64,000 bases of DNA, taken from positions 121,784-185,783 of the forward strand of contig CAYNHT010000004.1 in the NCBI GenBank assembly GCA_964397485.1, read 5' to 3'. The notes under the pieces were generated by a model. That model did no database searches, was not told the DNA's origin, and saw only the letters and a list, made by a program, of their open reading frames with translations. Source of the DNA: CAYNHT01 sp964397485 (GTDB lineage: Bacteria; Bacillota_I; Bacilli_A; RF39; UBA660). A program made the position numbers and the translations under genes. Positions 35,234 through 44,519 of this stretch are shown here, one piece after another; the stretch's first letter is position 1, and each line of letters opens with the position of its first letter.

Positions 35234-36073
35234 CTACATACTTTTATTTGAAATCACAGGAGAGACTAAAGTTAAATTAGTTGTTAAATTATCATAATAT
35301 TGATAAATTCCATCAACTTGTAGATATTTACTTTTGTCATTACCAAATATGGCACTATTACCACATAACTGATTTCTAAAATCTTCAACATTTTCACTTG
35401 TTAAATTAGGCTTTTTTAAGAATAGTGCAATTAATCTTTTTTGAATATCAGCTAGCATACTAGTTCTATTAGCTAAATGACGTGTTTCAAAATTATATTT
35501 AGCTATATCCATCAACTGCTTTATTTCTTTTGGATCATTATGAATAGTTATAAGGTTACTAACTAATGGTGCAGTATTATTACTAAAATAAGCTGCCTCA
35601 ATTTCTTTATTAGTTACTATTTGAGATAAAAGATTAACAAATATTTCTTCATCCATATAAGGATTATATTCTCCGTTATTCCCAACCAAATTATTAGCAA
35701 CTATCGCCGCATAACCTTCATGTATAGCTGTATATACAGAACTTTTAATATATTTTGTTTGTGCATTTTTAGAACTAATAATATTTAATAATTGATGCAT
35801 TAATATATTTTTACCATCAATATCTTTTGATAATTCTAATGCATTAACTTGTAATACATTATTATTAATATCATATTTAGCAAGATCCTTAATAACATAT
35901 TTATTAGCTTTAACAATATTTAAACTACCGATTCTATTGTTTAAGTTAGTTAAATCTGCATTAGGAAAATGACCATTAAAAATAACTATTAACTCTTTTA
36001 AATTTTCTTTAACTTCAGAACTTAAATTAGTATTACTAGATAAACTTTTAATTACTTCATCAACCGTAATCAT
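35234..36073 (-). CDS. Hypothetical protein, about 279 residues
   Basis: No family recognised. Mostly helical and soluble, rich in Asn, Leu and Ile; no signal peptide or membrane segment. A short helix YTAIHEGYAAIVANNL in the middle resembles a H-E-G metallopeptidase-like stretch (HEGYA), but no downstream third ligand is evident, so enzymatic function is not claimed. GGTGATGAT precedes the ATG. Single gene with its own terminator between ybaK-like and gltX genes. Confidence 0.6.
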   Translation of the reverse strand: MITVDEVIKSLSSNTNLSSEVKENLKELIVIFNGHFPNADLTNLNNRIGSLNIVKANKYVIKDLAKYDINNNVLQVNALELSKDIDGKNILMHQLLNIISSKNAQTKYIKSSVYTAIHEGYAAIVANNLVGNNGEYNPYMDEEIFVNLLSQIVTNKEIEAAYFSNNTAPLVSNLITIHNDPKEIKQLMDIAKYNFETRHLANRTSMLADIQKRLIALFLKKPNLTSENVEDFRNQLCGNSAIFGNDKSKYLQVDGIYQYYDNLTTNLTLVSPVISNKSM

Positions 36074-36122
36074 ATCATCACCATATTAATTATAACATAA
36101 AAAAAGAATAAAATAATATCTT

Positions 36123-36605
36123 TTATTCATTTTCCATTATTTTTTTGCACACATCTACCCATTTTAAACTATTAGAATAAGTAAATAGTTCATCCATTGT
36201 TAGTTCTATTGCAGAATTACTACTGCCACATGCTGGAAATACAGTATCAAACCGTTTCAAAGAAACATCCATAAATACTTCTATTGTATTATCAGCAAGG
36301 GCAAAAGGACAAACACCACCTACTTCATGCCCCGTTATTTCAAATACATCGTTATAAGCTAACATACTAGGTTTAACACCAAACTCTTCTTTAAATTTTT
36401 TGTTATCAACTTTAGTATCCCCAGCTGTTACTACTAAAATGCAAGTATCATTATATTTAAATGCTAATGTTTTAGCAATCCTAGCCCCTTCTATATTTAG
36501 AGCTTTTGCAGCTAGTTCAACTGTAGCACTTGATATAGAAAATTCTAAAATATCTTTATCTCGATTATATTTTTTTAGGTATTTTCTTACTGCATCTATT
36601 GCCAT
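36123..36605 (-). CDS. YbaK/EbsC family aminoacyl-tRNA deacylase
   Basis: 160 residues with the YbaK fold: AKTLAFKYNDTCILVVTAGDTKVDNKKFK, then HEVGGVCPFAL, which carries the conserved GGVCPF. Family members hydrolyse mischarged Cys-, Ala- or Pro-tRNA in trans. Specificity is unknown. AGGAGGATTTT precedes the ATG. Confidence 0.9.
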   Translation of the reverse strand: MAIDAVRKYLKKYNRDKDILEFSISSATVELAAKALNIEGARIAKTLAFKYNDTCILVVTAGDTKVDNKKFKEEFGVKPSMLAYNDVFEITGHEVGGVCPFALADNTIEVFMDVSLKRFDTVFPACGSSNSAIELTMDELFTYSNSLKWVDVCKKIMENE

Positions 36606-36648
36606 AAAATCCTCCTATTTTTTTAATATAACATATCATCAAAATTTA

Positions 36649-36867
36649 TTATAAAGATTCTTCATCTTCTTTTGCATACTCTAATAAATCACCAGGCTGA
36701 CACTCTAAAACCTCACATATTTTGTTTAAAGTCGAAAACCTAACAGCATTTATTTTTCCTGTTTTAATATTGGATAAATTAACATTAGAAATTCCAACTT
36801 TTAAAGCAAGTTCATTAAGAGATATTTTTCTATCCGCCATAACTCGGTCCAATCTTAAAATAATCAT
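36649..36867 (-). CDS. XRE-family helix-turn-helix regulator (YozG-like)
   Basis: 72 residues, essentially one HTH domain: LDRVMADRKISLNELALKVGISNVNLSNIKTGK and LNKICEVLECQPGDLLEY. It follows a DUF2975 membrane-protein gene by 10 bases, the common YozG/YoaS pairing, suggesting a regulator controlled by or controlling that partner. A GGGGGG-type ribosome site precedes the ATG. Confidence 0.92.
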   Translation of the reverse strand: MIILRLDRVMADRKISLNELALKVGISNVNLSNIKTGKINAVRFSTLNKICEVLECQPGDLLEYAKEDEESL

Positions 36868-36877
36868 AATATCCCCC

Positions 36878-37549
36878 CTATAATGTTGTATCTTGTTCTA
36901 GTTGTAATTTATAGCCATATTCAAACACATAGGCTAGTGCAAATATAACAAGTACATATACTATTTCAACAAGGTCTATATACGCAACTGACTCTGATTG
37001 GAAATTAAATAGTGGTCCAAAAATACCATCAGATATTTTTGAAAAGATCAATAATATTATCATCATTTTAGCAATCTGTTTTATGTAAGTAACATTTTCT
37101 TCAATAAATGGTGTATCACCTTTATGAATATTGTCAAATAATTTATAAACCTTCCTTACTACCATATAAGTAAATAAAAGTGAAATAATTAGGCATATAA
37201 ACATAATTTCTGCAATAATAGTTATTTCTATATTAGATTTTTTTTGAAACATATCGATTACATTATTAATTCTATTAACTGATATATCATTATTTATTTC
37301 CTTATAATCATCAATAATTAATATAGTATCATTTAATGAATAATTATATGTCTTTCCATTAAATATAATTGTATCATCAGTAACTTCCTCAACTTTATTA
37401 ATAATAAATGGTAAAATTATCATTGCTAATATTGTACATCCCATTGCTATTTTAATAAGAATACCACCTATTTTAGAAATATTACATATTAATTTACTTA
37501 TTCCCTTCATTTTTTTTATAGATTCATTGTTTTCTTTATTTTTTGTCAT
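36878..37549 (-). CDS. DUF2975 membrane protein
   Basis: 223 residues with four membrane segments: one near 26-50, two in the middle (IMFICLIISLLFTYMVV; MMIILLIFSKISDG) and one at the C-terminal end. DUF2975 proteins are nearly always encoded next to a small XRE regulator, as here. The loop between helices 1 and 2 is a predicted outer domain of about 45 residues. Function unknown. AAGGAG precedes the ATG. Confidence 0.85.
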   Translation of the reverse strand: MTKNKENNESIKKMKGISKLICNISKIGGILIKIAMGCTILAMIILPFIINKVEEVTDDTIIFNGKTYNYSLNDTILIIDDYKEINNDISVNRINNVIDMFQKKSNIEITIIAEIMFICLIISLLFTYMVVRKVYKLFDNIHKGDTPFIEENVTYIKQIAKMMIILLIFSKISDGIFGPLFNFQSESVAYIDLVEIVYVLVIFALAYVFEYGYKLQLEQDTTL

Positions 37550-37649
37550 AAATTAACTCCTTCCAACAATATAATATTATATTTTTTATTTATTGTCAAT
37601 ATATTTTTAACGTTTAGCATTAAAAATATATTTTTTATTATTAACAAAC

Positions 37650-37677
37650 AAAAAAACATAGTCAAACTATGCTTTTT
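37650..37677 (-). terminator. Terminator of clpC
   Basis: On minus, GCATAGTTTGACTATG followed by TTTTTTT; the clpC stop lies in the 5' flank. Confidence 0.8.
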
Positions 37678-39983
37678 TCTTTAATTGTTTTAATATTTAC
37701 ATTATCATTACCATTCATAACATTTTCGATAATAATGCTTTCCAATTTTTGTCTTATCAACTTATCTATTTTTCTTGCTCCAAACTCTAGGTAATTTGAT
37801 AATTCAACTAATTCTTTAATAACAATATTATTAATCTTAAGTTTTACTTTTTTTACATTATACTTTTCTTTTAACTTATCTAATTTATTTTTAATTAAAT
37901 ACTCTATATCATTTTCACTTAGTTTATTAAAAGTTATAATATTATCAATACGATTTATAAACGGCAAACTGAAACTTTCTTTCAACTTTGAGAATATGAC
38001 ATCATCACTTTTTTTATTAAAACCTATATTTATATCATCAAATCCAATGTTTGAAGTCATTATAATTACAACATTGTCAAATCTGATAATTTTACCTGAT
38101 GCATCTTTTATTTTACCATCATCAAGGATTTGAAAAAATAAGTTAATAATACTATTATGAGCTTTTTCTATTTCGTCTAAAATGATAACTGAATAAGGTT
38201 TATTTCTAACTTCTTCTAAAATATTTTTATTATCAGAATATCCAACATAACCAGGTGGAGCACCTATTATTTTACTGACAGTATGCGCTTCTGTATATTC
38301 ACTCATATCAAGTTTTATAACATTAGCATCCCCCACTAAATTATTACCAAATATTTTAGCAAGTTCAGTTTTACCAACTCCACTTGGACCTGTAAACATC
38401 ATTGAATAGCATTTACTTTCATCTTTAAATCCTAATTTAATTCTTTTAGCAATGTTAATAATTTCTAATACCGCTTTATCTTGACCAATTATTTTAGAAT
38501 TTATATTTTCCTCTATCATTTTTATAATAGTTGGTGAATCATTTAAAAGTTCATATATTGGTATTTTAGTTTTAATACTAACCACTTCTGCCACATCTTC
38601 TTTAGTAACTTCTTTAATACTATTTTTATATAAACTTAGTTCAATATTATTTATCTCATCCATGATTTTGTTTTCTTCACTTTTATAAGTTGATGCGGTA
38701 TCAAAATCATTATTAACGATTGATTCATTTTTACTTTTTATAATAACTTGTAATTGTTTATTTAAATCATTGTATCTTTTAATTTCTTTACTTTCTTTCA
38801 AACTAACTTTAGCACATACTTCATCTAATATATCAATAGACTTATCAGGTTGATTTCTATCATATACATATTTTTCTGTTAGTTCTATTATAATATCGAT
38901 AATTTCATCACTTATTGATACGAAATGATATTTTTCATATATACTTTTTAATTTGTTTAATATTTCTTTAACGGTTTGTTTAGACGGTATTTCTATTGTA
39001 ACTTTTTGAAAACGGCGTTCTAAAGCTCCATCTTCTTCAATATATTTTTTATATTCATCTATTGTTGTAGCACCTATACATCTTAATTTATTTCTAGATA
39101 AAGCAGGTTTAAATATATTAGATGCATCTATTGCCCCTTCAGCTCCGCCTGCTCCTACTAAAGTATGTATTTCATCAATAAAAAGAATAATATCATCATT
39201 CTCTTCTATCTCTTTTAAAATTTTATGCATACGTTCTTCAAACTCACCACGATATTTTGTACCTGCAACAGTCGAAGCCATATCGAGGCTAATAATCCTT
39301 TTATTACGAAGGGCCAAAGGAACATCACCACTAACTATCATTCGGCTTAATTCTTCTACAATGGCTGTTTTACCAACCCCAGCTTCCCCTATCAATAATG
39401 GGTTATTTTTTGTTCTTCTAGATAATATTTCTAAAACTCTTTTTATTTCTTTTTCTCGGCCAACGACAGGATCAATTTCATTGTTAAGAGCTTTTTTATT
39501 AAGATCAATTCCTAACTCTTCTAATAATAATTTTTTGTTTTTCTTTCTTTTAGAATTATTTGTTAGTTTGTAGGAAAACTCCCCATACAATTCATCTACA
39601 TCTATATTCATTCCTATCATTACTCTGATAGCAACTCCTTCACCTTCTTCTAACAAACTAGAAAAGAGATGTTCAACAGTTACCTCGCCATTATTATTTT
39701 CCTTACTGTCAATAATAGCATTTTCCATTATTCTTTTAAGTAAGGGTGTATATAAAAACCAATTACTAGGATTACTACCTATTCCAATAATTTTAATTAT
39801 TTCATCTTTTAATAATTGGTAATCTAAATTATAATCTTTTAATCTTTTAGATATATTATTATCCTCTTTTAGGATTGCTAATAAAAGGTGTTCACTTCCT
39901 ACATATGGATGTTTTAAGTCATACATTTCTTTTTTTGCATCAACTAATATTTTTCTTGCTTCTTCAGTGAAATTACCAAACAC
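37662..39983 (-). CDS. clpC: ATP-dependent Clp protease ATP-binding subunit ClpC
   Basis: 773 residues. An N-terminal Clp_N domain (FTEEARKILVDAKKEMYDLKHPYVGSEHLLLAIL), first AAA with GEAGVGKT and LFIDEIHTLVGAG, a linker with a UVR-like stretch (NDFDTASTYKSEENKIM), second AAA with GPSGVGKTELAK, GAPPGYVGY and VIILDEIEKAH, and an INIGF loop for ClpP docking. It unfolds substrates for ClpP. GTG start with GAGGAG ahead. The usual ctsR-mcsA-mcsB neighbours are absent here. A second Clp-type ATPase lies at 5.4 kb. Confidence 0.94.
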   Translation of the reverse strand: MFGNFTEEARKILVDAKKEMYDLKHPYVGSEHLLLAILKEDNNISKRLKDYNLDYQLLKDEIIKIIGIGSNPSNWFLYTPLLKRIMENAIIDSKENNNGEVTVEHLFSSLLEEGEGVAIRVMIGMNIDVDELYGEFSYKLTNNSKRKKNKKLLLEELGIDLNKKALNNEIDPVVGREKEIKRVLEILSRRTKNNPLLIGEAGVGKTAIVEELSRMIVSGDVPLALRNKRIISLDMASTVAGTKYRGEFEERMHKILKEIEENDDIILFIDEIHTLVGAGGAEGAIDASNIFKPALSRNKLRCIGATTIDEYKKYIEEDGALERRFQKVTIEIPSKQTVKEILNKLKSIYEKYHFVSISDEIIDIIIELTEKYVYDRNQPDKSIDILDEVCAKVSLKESKEIKRYNDLNKQLQVIIKSKNESIVNNDFDTASTYKSEENKIMDEINNIELSLYKNSIKEVTKEDVAEVVSIKTKIPIYELLNDSPTIIKMIEENINSKIIGQDKAVLEIINIAKRIKLGFKDESKCYSMMFTGPSGVGKTELAKIFGNNLVGDANVIKLDMSEYTEAHTVSKIIGAPPGYVGYSDNKNILEEVRNKPYSVIILDEIEKAHNSIINLFFQILDDGKIKDASGKIIRFDNVVIIMTSNIGFDDINIGFNKKSDDVIFSKLKESFSLPFINRIDNIITFNKLSENDIEYLIKNKLDKLKEKYNVKKVKLKINNIVIKELVELSNYLEFGARKIDKLIRQKLESIIIENVMNGNDNVNIKTIKEKSIV

Positions 39984-40047
39984 ATTATCACGCTCCTCAT
40001 TTATATTCTATGTTTATAATGTAATTAAATTAGTTTTTTTAATCAAC

Positions 40048-40081
40048 AAAAAAAGATTAAATGTTACTACACTTAATCTAC
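40048..40081 (-). terminator. Terminator of the cse60-spoVB operon
   Basis: On minus, AGATTAAGTG...CATTTAATCT followed by TTTTTTT. Confidence 0.75.
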
Positions 40082-41728
40082 TTTTTTATGTTTCTTATTT
40101 ATAAATGGAAGTCTTGCTTTTATCCCTGCTAGAAATCTATCTCCTAGAATATCATGAACAAGTCTGCTTTTAAAGGCCACTGTAATGTAAACAAATGCCC
40201 CAATAATTGAAAATATAGCAACCTCAAATAGTGCTTGTAATCTAGTAGTAGCATCCATCTTGATGAATATATTAACAATCATTAATACAACTACCATTAT
40301 AGCTGTACAAAGAATAGTTTTACTTGAATTATATAAAGTTGTTTTATAATTTACATTATATTTTGATTTAAGTTTATATATTAAATATATAATAGCTATT
40401 CCTTGCGTTAAAAGAGTTGCGATAACAGGACCATAATAAACACCAATACCTATTCTTTTACAAAAATACATCATAGGTATATTTAAAATTACTTTTCCTA
40501 AAAAACTTCCGGCCAAAGTAGCAAGCGTTATTTTGCTATTGTTCATCGTTTGGAAAATATTAATTAATATTGTATAAAATGAGAACGTTAATGCTTGAAA
40601 TATAAATAATTTAAATATTGTTATACTAACCTCATCATAACCATAAAATATTACCCATGTAGGGGCTGCTAAAAAGCTTAAACCTATTGTCATTGGTAAA
40701 ATAACAAAAAGTAATGATTGAAGTGATTGATTAATTTTTCTTGATACATCTTGCATATCTTGTTTAACAAAACTACTTGCTATATTAGGTATTAAACTAA
40801 CAATAATTCCTAAAGCAACCGATATGATGATCATATTTAATTTAGTTGCCCAAGTAGATAAAACACCAATAGTTGTTTCGGCAATTTCTCCAAAGCCTAA
40901 ATTAGCCATGGTGCTAACAACGGTAAATGTATCTACCATAGAATAAGCTGATTGAATTAAATCAATAATAACAAATGGTAATGCATAAAATACTATTTTC
41001 TTTAAAATATCTTTAGTTGTAATTTTAGCCTCAGCCCTAGTAATAACTTCATCTTTTTTTAATTTTTCTTTATTTTTTCTTATCTTATAAAGTAAATATA
41101 AATAAGCGGAAATAGCTCCAACAGTGGCTCCAAATACAGCTATACCAACTGCTGTTTCTAAAGATAAGTTAAGTACTTTTAAAGCCATAAAACTACCACC
41201 GACAATAACTATTACTCTAATTAATTGTTCTATAACGTTAGATATACTAGATGGAGCAATAAATTTATGTCCTTGTAAATAACCTTTTGTTACACTAAGA
41301 GATGGTACAATTAATAAAGCAGTTGCAACAACTCTAATAACCATTGTTACTCCTTCAATTGTATTTCCGCCTTCTAAATCTCCTAATATTAAATGCGCAA
41401 TTGGTTTAGCAAAAATCATTAAAACTATAAAAAAGAAAAAACCTAAAGCCATTATAATTGTAGTTCCAATTTTATAGGCTTTTTCTTTTGTATTATAATA
41501 CTCTAATGAATTATATTCGCTTACTACTTTACTCATAGCAATCGGTATTCCACTAGATGATAAACTTAAAAAGATGGCATAAATCGAATAAGCATAGCCA
41601 TATAAGGCTCCACCTTGACTTCCTATGATACTATAAAAAGGAATTACATATATTAGTCCAATAACTTTGCATATTATAATTCCTATAGTTGCTATCATAG
41701 CGCCTTCTAGAAAACTACTTTTTCTCAT
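40073..41728 (-). CDS. spoVB: SpoVB-like polysaccharide flippase (MOP/MurJ superfamily)
   Basis: 551 residues with about 14 membrane helices. Start SFLEGAMIATIGIIICKVIGLIYVIPFY and GSQGGALYGYAYSIYAIFLSLSSSGIPIAMSKVVSEY match the SpoVB/YtgP/MurJ group of oligosaccharide-lipid flippases. SpoVB acts in spore cortex formation, YtgP (MurJ/Amj type) in vegetative wall synthesis. The adjacent cse60-like sporulation gene 12 bases upstream tips the balance to SpoVB, but a general lipid II or wall-polymer flippase remains possible. Confidence 0.82.
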   Translation of the reverse strand: MRKSSFLEGAMIATIGIIICKVIGLIYVIPFYSIIGSQGGALYGYAYSIYAIFLSLSSSGIPIAMSKVVSEYNSLEYYNTKEKAYKIGTTIIMALGFFFFIVLMIFAKPIAHLILGDLEGGNTIEGVTMVIRVVATALLIVPSLSVTKGYLQGHKFIAPSSISNVIEQLIRVIVIVGGSFMALKVLNLSLETAVGIAVFGATVGAISAYLYLLYKIRKNKEKLKKDEVITRAEAKITTKDILKKIVFYALPFVIIDLIQSAYSMVDTFTVVSTMANLGFGEIAETTIGVLSTWATKLNMIIISVALGIIVSLIPNIASSFVKQDMQDVSRKINQSLQSLLFVILPMTIGLSFLAAPTWVIFYGYDEVSITIFKLFIFQALTFSFYTILINIFQTMNNSKITLATLAGSFLGKVILNIPMMYFCKRIGIGVYYGPVIATLLTQGIAIIYLIYKLKSKYNVNYKTTLYNSSKTILCTAIMVVVLMIVNIFIKMDATTRLQALFEVAIFSIIGAFVYITVAFKSRLVHDILGDRFLAGIKARLPFINKKHKKVD

Positions 41729-41740
41729 AACTCACAACCT

Positions 41741-41914
41741 TCATTTTTGATATATAACCATAGCTGAAAAACAGAATATTTGATCTTCTCCATTAACACT
41801 TATGGCAACCTGATATTTTATATCTATTAATTGTCCATCAAAGTCACTAAAGAAAGCATTTATAGATGCTTCCAAATCTTTTTCATGATTTTCATCAAAT
41901 AATTTCACCTTCAT
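41741..41914 (-). CDS. Sporulation protein Cse60 homologue (57 residues)
   Basis: The translation begins MKVKLFDENHEKDLEASI, continues with LIDIKYQVAISV, and ends EDQIFCFSAMVIYQK. This matches the small Cse60/YpmT-type family: KVxxFDEexEKDLexxIN, IVDIKxSV, then QIYCFSAMIIY. Cse60 was identified as a sigma-E-dependent sporulation gene in Bacillus. GGTGATAT precedes the ATG. It is immediately upstream of the SpoVB-like gene, probably in one operon. Confidence 0.82.
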   Translation of the reverse strand: MKVKLFDENHEKDLEASINAFFSDFDGQLIDIKYQVAISVNGEDQIFCFSAMVIYQK

Positions 41915-41958
41915 TATATCACCATATTAATGATATAGTAAAATACTGTTTCTTTTTG

Positions 41959-42426
41959 TCATATTTTATAAATATAATATACCATGTTAAATTTATTATC
42001 TGAATTGGTATATTCAACTAAAACTTTAAATTCGCCGGTATAATTTTCAATCGTACCATCATAAGGTAAATACCCTACTAACGCAATACCTTTAACATTA
42101 TTATTAACCTCATCTACAACGTTTGGAATAAGATTAACTCTTTTATCGAAAACACCAATACTTGGAAACATATTATTTGTTATTTTATCATGTATAATTA
42201 GTGCTCTAATATTTTTCATAGGTTCGATTGGATTATCAATTATGGCATTGTACATAATCTCATCATCTGTTATCTTATCTAATGATATTTCAATATCAAA
42301 AGGAAAATTTCCTGCACTAACTTGTGCATCTTTTAACTGATCAATTAGAAAATAATAATCATTTTCCTTATCACTACTACAACCTGTAAGTATTAATGCT
42401 ACTAATAATATCAATATTTTTTTCAT
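41959..42426 (-). CDS. Small lipoprotein, function unknown
   Basis: 155 residues with a type II signal peptide: KK, hydrophobic ILILLVALILT, lipobox LTGC, so Cys16 would be lipidated and the protein held on the outer face of the membrane. The mature part is a single mixed domain (DNPIEPMKNIRALIIHDKI; IGVFDKRVNLIPNVV) with no recognised family. AAGGAGAAAATT precedes the ATG. A stretch of about 40 bases separates it from the M23 gene stop. Confidence 0.75.
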   Translation of the reverse strand: MKKILILLVALILTGCSSDKENDYYFLIDQLKDAQVSAGNFPFDIEISLDKITDDEIMYNAIIDNPIEPMKNIRALIIHDKITNNMFPSIGVFDKRVNLIPNVVDEVNNNVKGIALVGYLPYDGTIENYTGEFKVLVEYTNSDNKFNMVYYIYKI

Positions 42427-42467
42427 AATTTTCTCCTTGTAAAAAGAAGGAATTAATATTCCTACTT

Positions 42468-43685
42468 TTAATACTTAGTTAAACGGTCACTCCAATATCC
42501 ATTTCCACTTGGTAAATTAACAATGGCTCTTGGATCAAAAATATGTGCCATCAAATCATTCCAATAGTGATAATCTTTATAATAAAGTCCATTAGCAATC
42601 GTAAAGTGAAGATGTTGTCCAGTTGTACATTTATCCCAATATTCTCTTGATGGATCTCCACCCATAATACCAATTTGAGTATTACGATCAACTATGTCCC
42701 CTTTATTGACTGATACACTTCTCATGTGCATATACACCGTTGTATAGTTTTTACCTTTAACATTATGATGGATGAATATCATAGTTCCACCACAATTTGT
42801 TTTATAATTAATAGCAATTACCATCCCTTTTCCTGCAGCATATACAGGTATTTCTCCAGCACCATTAACCATATCAACACCAGAATGGAAATCACAAGTC
42901 CATTTACCATTTAGATAAAAGCATCTATTACCAAAATTACTACTAACCCTACCACTAAGAAGCGGACGGTAAAATGCTGTTTCTGGTGGTAATTTGTCGC
43001 GACCACAAGTTTTAATATCTTCATGATCCTTACAACCTAGTTCATCTTGATATAACTTAATTGCTTCTCTTTGCATTTTAATATCATCTTCTAATGAGAC
43101 TGTTATATCTAAAATGTCGTTTAATTTAGTACCTAAATTAGATAATTGTTTTTGTAATTCTTTTTGTTTATTATTTAACTCAATATCTTTTTTTCTTAAA
43201 TTTTCTTTTTTGGTATTATTATCTTCAATCATATCGTTATATGTTTGAATTAAATTTTTATTGTACTTTGCTAATTGCTCTGATATTGCCATTCTATAAA
43301 TAAAATCAGTAAAACTTTTAGCGCCAAATGTATACTCTAAGTATGCTGATTCTCCATTAGCAGTTTGAACAAAATTAAGCAAATTTTTTATTTCTTTATC
43401 CTTATTTTCAATATCCAGATTTAACTGTTCTATTTCTTCATTTAAGTTTTTAACATCTATTTGAATTTGATTTATATTAACAGTAATATTATCAATTGTT
43501 TTATATGTATTATTTATTTGTTGCTCTGTAAGTTTTTGTTCTTCTTTATTATTTCTCATCTCTTCTTCTAATGCGGTAAGTTCTCTTTTTAAATCTCCTA
43601 CCGTTTTAGCATCCACTTCCATAGGAATAATAAAATATGGAACAACCATAACTAAGGCAAAAAAAGTATTAATAACTCTTTTCAT
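42468..43685 (-). CDS. M23 peptidase with N-terminal coiled coil (EnvC/CwlO-like)
   Basis: About 405 residues. Signal peptide (KRVINTFFALVMVVPYFIIPMEVDA), a coiled coil over about residues 25-215, then an M23/LytM domain with zinc ligands HSGVDM and QHLHFTI. Such proteins cut peptidoglycan cross-links or activate amidases at sites of growth or division. The ATG at 43685 is preferred; a GTG at 43694 overlaps the stop of the upstream gene but sits only two bases from AAGGAG. The architecture resembles FtsEX partner hydrolases; ftsEX is not in the window. Confidence 0.9.
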   Translation of the reverse strand: MKRVINTFFALVMVVPYFIIPMEVDAKTVGDLKRELTALEEEMRNNKEEQKLTEQQINNTYKTIDNITVNINQIQIDVKNLNEEIEQLNLDIENKDKEIKNLLNFVQTANGESAYLEYTFGAKSFTDFIYRMAISEQLAKYNKNLIQTYNDMIEDNNTKKENLRKKDIELNNKQKELQKQLSNLGTKLNDILDITVSLEDDIKMQREAIKLYQDELGCKDHEDIKTCGRDKLPPETAFYRPLLSGRVSSNFGNRCFYLNGKWTCDFHSGVDMVNGAGEIPVYAAGKGMVIAINYKTNCGGTMIFIHHNVKGKNYTTVYMHMRSVSVNKGDIVDRNTQIGIMGGDPSREYWDKCTTGQHLHFTIANGLYYKDYHYWNDLMAHIFDPRAIVNLPSGNGYWSDRLTKY

Positions 43686-43693
43686 ACAAATCA

Positions 43694-44329
43694 CTACTCC
43701 TTCATACTCTTACGAATTCTTTTATAATTAGGACTATATTTAGAAACCACTTCCCAAAAATAAGTTGAATGGTTAAAGTGGACTAAATGAGCTAATTCAT
43801 GAATTATTACATAATCAATTTTTTCTAAGTCCATCTTAATCAATTCAGAATTAAGTGTAATCGATTCACTTTTACGATTACAAACTCCCCACCTTGTTTT
43901 CATTTTCCTTATTTTCAATTTGGGATAAGGTATTTTTTCTTCAAATAAACTATAATTTATTTCCAATCTTTCATTAAATATTTTTTTTATTTGTTTACGA
44001 TACCACTTGTCCAAAATATCTAAACTACCAACAAAAATTCTATTTTTATCTATGTCAACTATTGTCATTGTAGGCACAATAATTATATCATATTTTTGAC
44101 CTAAATAATAAAACGAAAGTTCTTTTTCTTTTTCTTTAAGTCTTTTTTCAATCATTTTACGTAAATAAGATTCATTTTTTATAAGCAACTCATTAATTTG
44201 CTTTTTACTAACCAAATAATGAGTAGTTACTAAAATTGTTAAGTCGGACTTTACTCTGATATAAGTGTTTTTATTAGCCTTCTTTTCAACTATTACATTG
44301 TAATCTTTATTATCAATATTAAATTTCAA
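43694..44329 (-). CDS. M48-like metallopeptidase, YgjP/DUF45 family
   Basis: 211 residues. Zinc motif HELAHLVHFNHSTYFWEVV (HExxH plus distal His) with the usual KMKTRWGVCNRKSESITLN just before it. Start is a TTG at 44329 with GAGGAG 11 bases ahead. It overlaps or abuts the M23 gene in TAGTG. Family function (WLM/SprT-like proteolysis) is not firmly established in bacteria. Confidence 0.88.
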   Translation of the reverse strand: MKFNIDNKDYNVIVEKKANKNTYIRVKSDLTILVTTHYLVSKKQINELLIKNESYLRKMIEKRLKEKEKELSFYYLGQKYDIIIVPTMTIVDIDKNRIFVGSLDILDKWYRKQIKKIFNERLEINYSLFEEKIPYPKLKIRKMKTRWGVCNRKSESITLNSELIKMDLEKIDYVIIHELAHLVHFNHSTYFWEVVSKYSPNYKRIRKSMKE

Positions 44330-44487
44330 AATATCTTATACTCCTCTTTTTATAAGTTAATAGAATAACATAAAAAGGTATATAATAAAAATATTTATCA
44401 CCTTATCATGCTATCAATATTTTATCACAAATTGTCATATTTTTAAAGGCTAAATATTTCCAATTTTGATGCTTTACACAAAACAAA

Positions 44488-44514
44488 AAGGACTATTAAG
44501 TCCTTTTTTAGAAT
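44488..44514 (-). terminator. Terminator of the YfcC-like carrier gene
   Basis: On minus, AAAGGACTTAATAGTCCTTT followed by a short T-run. Confidence 0.7.
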
Positions 44515-44519
44515 TTCTT

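Noticed and set aside
35234..36073. HEGYA stretch as a metallopeptidase site
   Set aside because: Does not match HExxH and no third ligand is evident.
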